Shown here: one piece after another, positions 57,572 through 64,000 of the stretch
How the letters are laid out: each line of letters opens with the position of its first letter
Numbering within the stretch: position 1 is the stretch's first letter
Assembly: GCF_000195295.1 (NCBI RefSeq)
Contig: NC_015388.1
Span: 558,001-622,000, forward strand
DNA from: Desulfobacca acetoxidans DSM 11109
Lineage (GTDB): Bacteria > Desulfobacterota > Desulfobaccia > Desulfobaccales > Desulfobaccaceae
Reading direction: 5' to 3'
Length of the DNA stretch: 64,000 bases
Notes under the pieces: generated by a model
The model's input: the letters and a program-made list of their open reading frames with translations, nothing else
The model's database searches: none
Told to the model about the DNA's origin: nothing
Translations under genes and position numbers: made by a program

Positions 57572-59644
57572 ATGGACATTATGAATTTTGCTTTAATCTG
57601 TGGCGCCATTGGTGTAGCCTACGGCTTGTTTACCACCACCTGGGTGCTCAAACAGGATCCCGGCTCTGAACGGATGCAGGAAATCTCTGCAGCCGTCCAG
57701 GAAGGCGCTGGGGCTTTCTTGAACCGGCAGTATAAATCGGTAGCCATGGTCGGCGCGGTACTCTTCGTACTGCTCTTCGGCTTGGGCAAATATACCGCTA
57801 TCGGCTTTGTCATCGGCGCTGTCGGTTCTGCCGCCTGCGGTTACATCGGCATGTATGTGGCCGTGCGGGCCAATGTCCGCACCGCCCAGGCAGCCTTTAA
57901 GAGCATGGCCTTCGCGCTGACCGTAGCCTTCCGGGGCGGTTCGGTGACCGGCCTGTTGGTGGTCGGCTTGGGCCTCTTGGGCGTCGCCGGTTATTACAAA
58001 TTCCTTACCGGCATTGCCAAGGTTGATCCCGTCACCGCCATGCACGCCTTGGTAGGTCTGGGCTTCGGCTGTTCCCTGGTCTCCGTCTTTGCCCGGTTGG
58101 GCGGCGGTATCTACACCAAGGCCGCTGACGTCGGCGCCGACCTGGTAGGTAAAGTGGAAGCCGGGATTCCGGAAGACGACCCCCGCAACGCTGCAGTTAT
58201 CGCTGACAATGTCGGCGACAATGTTGGCGACTGTGCCGGTATGGCTGCCGACCTCTATGAAACCTACACCGTGACCGTGGTCGCCGCCATGCTGCTGGCC
58301 TCCACCGTTTATGGCGCCGATTCCCCGGCGGTCATCTTCCCGCTGGTTATCGGCGGCGTCTCCATCATCGCTTCGGTCATCGGCACCTACTTCGTGAAGC
58401 TCGGCAAATCCGAGTACATTATGGGTGCCCTCTACAAAGGGTTGGCGGTTTCGGCCGTTTTGGCCACCATCGCCTTCTTCCCTCTGGCCAACAAATTCAT
58501 GGCAGGTGTTGCTGCCAAAGCTGCTAAAGGCGCTGCCGCCGGCCATGTCATTCCACCCTTTAACGTCTTTATGCTGGCAGTTATCGGTGTGGTCCTTACC
58601 GGCCTCATCGTGATCATCACCGAATACTTCACTTCCAAGAGCTTCCAGCCGGTGAAATCGATTGCTGCCTCATCCACCACCGGCCATGGCACGAACGTCA
58701 TCCAGGGTCTGGCCATCTCCATGAAGGCCACCGGCGCCCCGGTTATCGTTATAGTCGCTGCTATTCTCTATGCCTTCCACCTGGGTGGCGGTTTAGCTAA
58801 CGCGGGCACCGGCCTCTATGCCATCGCCCTGACCGCCGTAGCCATGCTGTCCATGACCGGCATCGTCGTGGCCATCGACTCCTACGGCCCCATTACTGAC
58901 AATGCTGGCGGCATCGCTGAGATGGCGGAACTGCCCGATGAAATCCGCAACATCACCGATCCGCTGGATGCAGTCGGCAACACCACCAAGGCCGTCACCA
59001 AAGGCTATGCCATCGGTTCCGCCGGTCTGGCCGCCCTGGTGCTCTTTGCCGAATACTCCCGCTCCTTCCCAGGCGGATTGACCTTTGAACTGGCCGATCC
59101 GCGGGTGCTGGCCGGTCTGTTCATCGGCGGTCTGCTGCCCTACTACTTCGCCGCCATGTGTATGGAAGCCGTGGGTAAAGCGGCCGGTGGCGTCGTGGAC
59201 GAAGTCCGCCGTCAGTTCCGGGAAATCCCCGGCATCATGGAAGGCACTGCCAAACCCGAGTATGGCACCTGCGTTGACATCGTCACCAAAGCCGCTCTGA
59301 AACAGATGATGATCCCGGCCCTGATCCCGGTCCTGTCCCCGGTCATCGTCGGCTTTATGCCTGGCCTGGGTCCCGTGGCCCTGGGCGGCATGCTCATCGG
59401 CTCCATCGTCACCGGTCTGTTCCTGGCCATCGCCATGACCTCCGGCGGCGGCGCCTGGGATAACGCCAAGAAGGCCATCGAAGACGGCCTCTATGGCGGC
59501 AAAGGCTCCGATGCCCATAAAGCGGCAGTCACCGGCGACACCGTCGGCGACCCCTACAAAGACACCGCTGGCCCGGCCATCAACCCCATGATCAAGGTCG
59601 TCAACATAGTCGCCCTCTTGATCGTGCCCTTGTTGGCCAAATAA
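57572..59644 (+). CDS. hppA: Membrane-bound proton-pumping pyrophosphatase, K+-independent type
   Basis: Couples PPi hydrolysis to proton export across the inner membrane. The 690-residue, roughly 16-helix protein carries [57 protein letters not shown] and a C-terminal [14 protein letters not shown] and [19 protein letters not shown]. The selectivity segment reads [18 protein letters not shown]: Lys473 and Thr476 stand where K+-dependent enzymes have Ala, the signature of the K+-independent H+ pumps. ATG 57572 with AAGGAGG six bases upstream is used, although a TTG codon directly precedes it. It is followed by a strong terminator. Confidence 0.96.
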   Translation: MDIMNFALICGAIGVAYGLFTTTWVLKQDPGSERMQEISAAVQEGAGAFLNRQYKSVAMVGAVLFVLLFGLGKYTAIGFVIGAVGSAACGYIGMYVAVRANVRTAQAAFKSMAFALTVAFRGGSVTGLLVVGLGLLGVAGYYKFLTGIAKVDPVTAMHALVGLGFGCSLVSVFARLGGGIYTKAADVGADLVGKVEAGIPEDDPRNAAVIADNVGDNVGDCAGMAADLYETYTVTVVAAMLLASTVYGADSPAVIFPLVIGGVSIIASVIGTYFVKLGKSEYIMGALYKGLAVSAVLATIAFFPLANKFMAGVAAKAAKGAAAGHVIPPFNVFMLAVIGVVLTGLIVIITEYFTSKSFQPVKSIAASSTTGHGTNVIQGLAISMKATGAPVIVIVAAILYAFHLGGGLANAGTGLYAIALTAVAMLSMTGIVVAIDSYGPITDNAGGIAEMAELPDEIRNITDPLDAVGNTTKAVTKGYAIGSAGLAALVLFAEYSRSFPGGLTFELADPRVLAGLFIGGLLPYYFAAMCMEAVGKAAGGVVDEVRRQFREIPGIMEGTAKPEYGTCVDIVTKAALKQMMIPALIPVLSPVIVGFMPGLGPVALGGMLIGSIVTGLFLAIAMTSGGGAWDNAKKAIEDGLYGGKGSDAHKAAVTGDTVGDPYKDTAGPAINPMIKVVNIVALLIVPLLAK

Positions 59645-59671
59645 TCTGATCGTATAACTTTTCATGCTGCC

Positions 59672-59704
59672 AAGGCCGGCTTATCAGCCGGCCTTTATCT
59701 TTCT
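59672..59704 (+). terminator. Terminator after hppA
   Basis: AAGGCCGGCT (59672-59681) pairs perfectly with AGCCGGCCTT (59686-59695) around a TATC loop, followed by TATCTTTCT. Confidence 0.85.
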
Positions 59705-59828
59705 AGGTCCTCAGCTCAATGAAAATACTCAAGCCTTCGAGACTTCCCCTCTCCTAACAGGTATGGTATATTCGACCCTAAAATTCTTCTTCGAATATTT
59801 GTCTAGAAAACCAAAGCATCAATCGCCC

Positions 59829-61484
59829 ATGACCAATTCACCTTCCCTGATCCGCCAGCTTCTTCAATCTCATCTTTTTGGGTTGGGTTTGCTGACTTTG
59901 CTCTTCTTTTTCCGCCTGGGCGTCCCCGGCCTGATGGACCCCGATGAAGGACGCTATGCCGAGATCGCCCGAGAGATGCTGGTGACGGGAGATCTCATCA
60001 CTCCGCAGCTCAATTTTCTGCCCTACCTGGAAAAACCGCCCCTCGTCTACTGGCTCACGTCTCTGTGCCTGAGTTGGGGGGGTCTGAACGAATGGGCCGC
60101 CCGCACCATCCCGGCCCTGAGCGCCGTCGGTGGCCTGGCTGCGGTATATTGGCTCACCGCCAGAATATGGGATACGTCCACTGCGGTTATCTCCGCTGCC
60201 GTAACAGCCACCAGCCTCGGCTATCTTATCCTGGGCCGCATCCTTACCCTGGATATGACCCTGACCTGTTTTATGACCTGGGGGATTGTACTGGGCTATC
60301 TGGCCATCAGGGATAAGGTGCGTCGATACCTCCCCTGGGCCTATGGCTGTCTCGGGCTGGCAGTCTTGAGCAAAGGCCCGGTGGCGGTGATATTACCCGG
60401 CCTGATCTTCCTGGCCTGGTTGTTGAGTCAAAAACAATGGCGGGGTATTGTCCAGCTCTGGCATCCCGGCGGAATGCTGATTTTTCTGGCCCTGGTGCTT
60501 CCCTGGTATATCCTCGTATCCTTGAAAAATCCGGAATTTATAAGCTATTTTTTCCTGCAGGAGAACTTGCAGCGTTTTCTGACACCGCGCATTCACGCCG
60601 GTCAGCCGGTGTATTATTATCTGGGGGTGCTGCTGGTAGGCTGTCTCCCCTGGACCTTTCTACTGCCCTGGGCCTGGCTGACACAATCCGGTGAGAGGGC
60701 TCCGGAGCATTTTTTTGCCGACAGAATGTTTCTTGTCTGCTGGTTTGGGGTCATTGTAATCTTTTTTTCTCTCTCCCGGGCCAAGCTGCCGTCCTATGTC
60801 CTGCCTGCCCTGCCACCGGCGGCGATAATGCTAGGCCGAGCCCTGGCCTCCTCCAATCCTGACCCTGACGGCAGCGCCTGGCGCTTGACACTGTGGCTCT
60901 GGTTCGGTCTGGCGGTTCTGCTAATCGTTCTCTTGGCGGGGTTGCCGCCCCTACTGCCCAAGGCATGGGATAAAATTGCTTATCTGGCGCCGTTGCTCTG
61001 GTTGTTCACCCTGACCCTGGCGGCAACACCCACCCTGTTGTTGCTGAAACCATTCTCACCCCGAGGCCGTTGCCGCCTCTTGTTGGCCGCCGCACTCGTA
61101 CTCAACGTCATCCTGATGATGGGCAGCGAGCGCCTCAGTGAAATCCGCTCCCCGCGCCAGGCAGCTCAGGTGATTAATTCCCATATGCCTCCTGAGGGTA
61201 TCCTGTTGGGCTACCAGTTGTATTCGCAGGGCCTGTCATTCTACACCGGCCAGCCATTTTATCTATATAAGATACGGGGGGAGCTGGATTTTGGCATCAG
61301 GCAGTCTCCTCACAACCCGTATTACCTGAACACGGAAGCGGAGTTGAGCGAACTGCTGCACCGCCGCCATCGGTTTTTTCTGCTCATCAGTCCTGAGGAG
61401 CTGCCGACCTTTCAGGCGGTTTATTCGAAGCCGCTGAGAATTCTAACTCCATGGAAAAAATATCTGCTGGCAGTCAGCCCATGA
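59829..61484 (+). CDS. GT39/ArnT-like membrane glycosyltransferase
   Basis: Predicted polyprenyl-phosphate-sugar-dependent glycosyltransferase of the GT-C fold (ArnT/PMT type), acting on the periplasmic side on lipid A, glycans or proteins. The N-terminal signature LMDPDEGRYAEIAREMLVTGDLITPQLN holds the catalytic Asp/Glu, followed by FLPYLEKPPLVYWLTSLCL. About ten hydrophobic helices and a small C-terminal periplasmic domain follow. The start at ATG 59829 is preferred because upstream codons overlap the hppA terminator; ATG 59763 is also possible. The ribosome site is weak. Its last codon overlaps lptF, suggesting envelope lipopolysaccharide work. Confidence 0.83.
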   Translation: MTNSPSLIRQLLQSHLFGLGLLTLLFFFRLGVPGLMDPDEGRYAEIAREMLVTGDLITPQLNFLPYLEKPPLVYWLTSLCLSWGGLNEWAARTIPALSAVGGLAAVYWLTARIWDTSTAVISAAVTATSLGYLILGRILTLDMTLTCFMTWGIVLGYLAIRDKVRRYLPWAYGCLGLAVLSKGPVAVILPGLIFLAWLLSQKQWRGIVQLWHPGGMLIFLALVLPWYILVSLKNPEFISYFFLQENLQRFLTPRIHAGQPVYYYLGVLLVGCLPWTFLLPWAWLTQSGERAPEHFFADRMFLVCWFGVIVIFFSLSRAKLPSYVLPALPPAAIMLGRALASSNPDPDGSAWRLTLWLWFGLAVLLIVLLAGLPPLLPKAWDKIAYLAPLLWLFTLTLAATPTLLLLKPFSPRGRCRLLLAAALVLNVILMMGSERLSEIRSPRQAAQVINSHMPPEGILLGYQLYSQGLSFYTGQPFYLYKIRGELDFGIRQSPHNPYYLNTEAELSELLHRRHRFFLLISPEELPTFQAVYSKPLRILTPWKKYLLAVSP

Positions 61485-62686
61485 ACCGCTTGACTGCTCC
61501 TTTCTACCGTATTCATTGGCCGCTGATCATCTACCGCCATCTCTGGCGCGAATGCTGGGACATCTTTGCCGTCGGTCTGCTGGCTATTACCGTTATTGTC
61601 TTTATGGGCCGGATAACCCGGGTGATGCAGATGATCATCACCAAGGGCGTCAGTCTCATTGATATCGGCAAATTCTGCGTGCTGCTGCTGCCCTATCTGC
61701 TCCTCTTCACCGTACCGATGGCGGCGATGATTGCAGTGCTGATCACCTTTCTCCGCCTCTCCAATGACAACGAGATCATGGCGCTGAAAACCAGCGGCGT
61801 CAGTGTCCTGCAGCTCTTGCCGCCGATACTGGCCTTCGCTCTAGTGATTTCCAGCACCGCGCTTTTCTTCTCCCTTTATGCTACTCCCTGGGGCAATCAA
61901 GAGATGCGGCGCCTTCTCTCGGAGGTTACGAAACGGCGGGCTGATCTCGGGATTCGAGAACAGGTTTTTAATAACGACTTCGAGCATGTAGTCCTCTTTG
62001 TGAATCGCGTCCCCACCTCCGGGGGACCCATGGAGGGCGTTTTTCTCTCCGATGACCGCGATCCCCAGGTGCCGATTACTATCGCTGCCGATAAGGCCCT
62101 GCTGCTCTTCGATCTGAAGTCGGAACGTCTGATCATGCAGTTGTTTCAGGGTCGGGTCCTGCGGCTGTCAGAAGATGCCACCTCATTTCATAGCATCGAA
62201 TTTGAAACATACCAGGTGCCTCTGGAATTGTTTAAGTTCGTCCCCAAACCGAAATCCGAAGATGAGATGTTCCTCGGCGAACTCCGTCAGGCCCTAGCGC
62301 AGCACAAACCCGGAACCCTGGATTACAACAAACTGCTCGTTGAACTCAACCGCCGGTTTTCCCTGCCCGTGGGGGCCTGCATCATGATCCTGATCGCCAT
62401 GCCGTTAGGCATCTCAACTCAAATCAAGGGTCGGGCGGTGGGGCTCATCATGGGGCTGGTCATCTTTCTGCTCTACTATCTGTTGCTCACCGCAGCCTGG
62501 CGGTTGGGCCAGCACGCCATTATTCCCCCCGGATTGGCCCCCTGGCTGCCGGACTTTATTTTTCTATTTCTGGCTTGGGGGTTATGGCGGCGATCGCGGC
62601 GGGACATTCCCATCGGCGCTGGCGCCTTTGAGGTGAAACGTTGGATTAAACGAAAATTTATGAAAACAGTGGACGGTGGGCAGTGA
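61481..62686 (+). CDS. lptF: LPS export permease LptF/LptG family
   Basis: Inner-membrane permease of the LptB2FG transporter that extracts LPS for transport to the outer membrane. The roughly 400-residue protein shows the YjgP/YjgQ pattern: an N-terminal helix pair (IIYRHLWRECWDIFAVGLLAITVIVFMGRI), FCVLLLPYLLLFTVPMAAMIAVLITFLRLSNDNEIMALKTSG, a periplasmic beta-jellyroll (about 140-270), then three C-terminal helices. I use ATG 61481, overlapping the preceding stop as ATGA; ATG 61451 is ten codons upstream. The last residues (MKTVDGGQ) come from repeat-like DNA beginning near 62659. lptG is not adjacent. Confidence 0.9.
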   Translation: MNRLTAPFYRIHWPLIIYRHLWRECWDIFAVGLLAITVIVFMGRITRVMQMIITKGVSLIDIGKFCVLLLPYLLLFTVPMAAMIAVLITFLRLSNDNEIMALKTSGVSVLQLLPPILAFALVISSTALFFSLYATPWGNQEMRRLLSEVTKRRADLGIREQVFNNDFEHVVLFVNRVPTSGGPMEGVFLSDDRDPQVPITIAADKALLLFDLKSERLIMQLFQGRVLRLSEDATSFHSIEFETYQVPLELFKFVPKPKSEDEMFLGELRQALAQHKPGTLDYNKLLVELNRRFSLPVGACIMILIAMPLGISTQIKGRAVGLIMGLVIFLLYYLLLTAAWRLGQHAIIPPGLAPWLPDFIFLFLAWGLWRRSRRDIPIGAGAFEVKRWIKRKFMKTVDGGQ

Positions 62687-62757
62687 GCCGAAAAAGCATT
62701 ATTGTGAGCAGCAGCCACGGTTCTGTTTTTATGCTTCGTTGGGTTCCTCGGAACATG
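62683..62757. repeat. Dispersed intergenic repeat, family 2, copy 3
   Basis: GTGAGCCGAAAAAGCATTAT, then AGCAGCCACGGTTCTG and ATGCTTCGTTG, matches 31484-31541 with scattered changes. It directly follows, and slightly overlaps, the end of lptF. Confidence 0.65.
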
Positions 62758-62773
62758 AGGATTTTATAAATTG

Positions 62774-63577
62774 CTACCGGCGTTTAAGATCAAACTGCAA
62801 GGCCTTCGATCCGCAGACTTCGCCGGCAATTTCCTGCACCAACTGCATTTCCTTGGGGGTGTGGATGACTCCGGAGACGATGATGGCGCCGCCGTCATCA
62901 AGGCGGACCTTCAAGGTAGGCGCCAATATCCGTGAATCAGTAGCCAGACGCGCTTTGAGGCGGCAGGCCAGGGCCAGGTCAGCCAGCCGATCCCTCGCAC
63001 CAGGAGTTGCCAGGCTCTCTTTTTCGGCCAGCGCCGCGAGCAACAGCTCCACCGTCTGATCATAGCCCAACCTGCCGGTGTTAAGGACCAGGTCGTAATT
63101 GCCCGCGTCATTCCAAACCTTGCTGTAATTGGTCTGCAGGTAGCAGGCGCGGTCCTGATCCACCCGGGTTATGAGTTGTGCCGCCGCCTCCCGGTCAAGA
63201 CTCTCCTCTAACATGACGCGTTCCACCCGGACTTCCAGCGGTGCGGTCAAACGTACCTTCAGGCAGAAGGGAACCCCCTGGAGCAGTATGACGGCGCCCC
63301 GCCCGATGAGCACCACCCGGTCTTGGACGGCGTAGTCCAGGATCAGGGACTCCACCAGGGATATGTACCCTTGATACTGCCAATCATGGCGCTCCCAGAG
63401 GGTCGGGCAGACTTCGTCCAATTCTCGCGCCGCCCGCCCCCAGCGTTTCCCGCGGTGGTCTAAATCCTGAAACAGACGTTCTTTATCCACATATGCATAT
63501 CCCAGCCGCGCCGCCAGGCGCCGGCCGATCTCCCGACCGCCGCTGCCATACTCCCGGGAAACTGCCAGAATCGCCAT
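62774..63577 (-). CDS. Cytidylate-kinase-like protein fused to a BON domain
   Basis: 267 residues. The N-terminal 190 residues resemble the cytidylate kinase-like family: AVSREYGSGGREIGRRLAARLGYAYVDK (P-loop variant GSGGREIG), VLIGRGAVILL and LKVRLTAPLEVRVERVML, with DYDLVLNTGRL-like NYDLVLNTGRLGYDQTVELLL. The C-terminal 75 residues (LADLALACRLKARLATDSRILAPTLKVRLDDGGAIIVSGVIHTPKEMQLVQEIAGEV) are a BON domain, normally found in periplasmic or membrane-binding proteins. ATG 63577 is chosen for the AAAGGAGG seven bases upstream. It follows the TerC gene without a gap. Kinase activity and substrate are uncertain. Confidence 0.82.
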   Translation of the reverse strand: MAILAVSREYGSGGREIGRRLAARLGYAYVDKERLFQDLDHRGKRWGRAARELDEVCPTLWERHDWQYQGYISLVESLILDYAVQDRVVLIGRGAVILLQGVPFCLKVRLTAPLEVRVERVMLEESLDREAAAQLITRVDQDRACYLQTNYSKVWNDAGNYDLVLNTGRLGYDQTVELLLAALAEKESLATPGARDRLADLALACRLKARLATDSRILAPTLKVRLDDGGAIIVSGVIHTPKEMQLVQEIAGEVCGSKALQFDLKRR

Positions 63578-63579
63578 GC

Positions 63580-64000
63580 TCACTCCTCCTTTCCTGATTG
63601 TTCAACTGGAACACAGCCGTTAAGGACTACCGCCGCCTTCTCGGCCTTTCGAAAACTATACCAGAGCCATAGCTTGCCCACGACAATAACCCCCAAGGCA
63701 AAGAGCGCCTCCATGGCGTATCTGAACCAGGTCGGCGGCATCAACCAACTCTCGACTAAAGGATCGGTAAAAATCATTTCGGCCGCCACCCGGCCCAGGA
63801 TCGCCGCCCCGAGATAAATAATGATGGGATAGCGGTCCATAAGCATCGATAAGAGGTTGCTGGTAAAAACCACAAACGGGATCGAAAGGGCCAGGCCGAA
63901 GAGCAGCAGAAAGAGGTTGCCGTGCGAGGCGCCGGCTACCGCCAGAACGTTGTCGGTACTCATGGTGATATCCGCCACCACAATGAGCCACATGGCCTGA
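63580..64000 (-). CDS. TerC-family integral membrane protein, 3' part
   Basis: The C-terminal part of a TerC/YjbE-type membrane protein; the frame continues past the right edge. Visible are ADITMSTDNVLAVAGASHGNLFLLLFGLALSIPFVVFTSNLL, with the acidic membrane motif characteristic of the family, and two or three more helices, ending in a hydrophilic tail. TerC relatives have been linked to tellurite resistance and Mn2+ or other metal export. The stop codon is two bases before the start of the kinase/BON gene, so the two are co-transcribed. Confidence 0.85.
   Translation of the reverse strand, partial: QAMWLIVVADITMSTDNVLAVAGASHGNLFLLLFGLALSIPFVVFTSNLLSMLMDRYPIIIYLGAAILGRVAAEMIFTDPLVESWLMPPTWFRYAMEALFALGVIVVGKLWLWYSFRKAEKAAVVLNGCVPVEQSGKEE

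Noticed and set aside
57478-57669. 63-residue plus-strand frame overlapping the start of hppA
   Set aside because: It overlaps hppA in another frame, lacks a proper ribosome site at its start, and its text is not protein-like beyond the overlap.
57593-58546. 317-residue minus-strand open frame opposite hppA
   Set aside because: Gly/Asp/His-rich antisense shadow of a conserved membrane pyrophosphatase; a similar shadow continues at 58793-59665.

Overview
The window looks like a chromosomal segment of a Gram-negative anaerobic bacterium, most likely Desulfobacterota (Desulfobacca/Syntrophobacter-type delta-proteobacteria). This is inferred from gene content, not from a database match. Pointers are LptF and Mla-type outer-membrane genes, an outer-membrane barrel protein, a selenocysteine-containing SelD, MeaB, cobalamin assembly genes, a proton-pumping pyrophosphatase, class III CoA-transferases and sigma-54 regulation. 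It is mostly housekeeping DNA with moderately high GC and a few accessory islands. No rRNA, tRNA, CRISPR array, transposase or phage gene was seen.

Layout. 1-3.9 kb: 5' part of selD (in-frame UGA plus SECIS hairpin), a porin-like barrel, a creatininase-family amidohydrolase and a small hypothetical gene. 3.9-8.2 kb, minus strand: der and two tandem S41 proteases, of which the upstream one has lost its catalytic Ser and Lys. 9-14.5 kb, plus strand: gatC, gatA, uppP, a PrmA-like methyltransferase, mlaE and mlaF. 14.6-17.8 kb: cobS-cobT-cobU on the minus strand and cobO on the plus strand. 17.9-22 kb, minus strand: a membrane protein, an orphan ABC-2 permease, glnB, meaB and an exported cyclophilin. 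22.4-29.6 kb, plus strand: RNase G, ilvD, dnaN and gyrB. 29.6-37.6 kb, plus strand: two small proteins, an ECF sigma factor, a DUF5752-like protein with a trehalose-synthase-type glycosyltransferase, and a 1256-residue hybrid histidine kinase.

37.7-47.7 kb is the most unusual metabolic region, all on the minus strand. It holds a metallo-beta-lactamase/TPR protein, a 207-bp-period tandem repeat, a zinc-ribbon metalloprotease-like protein, and then a six-gene operon. The operon has two CaiB/BaiF CoA-transferase subunits and four small proteins, two of them Cys-rich, and ends in a strong terminator. A PAS-PAS sigma-54 activator lies upstream. 48-50.2 kb, plus strand: a CCA-adding-enzyme-like nucleotidyltransferase and a class II aldolase. 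50.2-52.6 kb, minus strand: an AT-richer two-gene unit, a two-TM CBS-like protein followed by a SIR2 NADase-like protein, which is a candidate anti-phage module. 52.7-56.9 kb, minus strand: mpl, a serine hydrolase, ddl and an HD protein (cell wall). 57.5-62.7 kb, plus strand: hppA of the K+-independent type, a GT39-like glycosyltransferase and lptF. 62.8-64 kb, minus strand: a cytidylate-kinase-like/BON fusion and the 3' part of a TerC-family gene.

Two families of short intergenic repeats recur at about 8.5, 31.5, 39.1/39.3 and 62.7 kb. The two strongest leads for undescribed biology are the CoA-transferase/small-protein operon and the SIR2 plus membrane-CBS pair.
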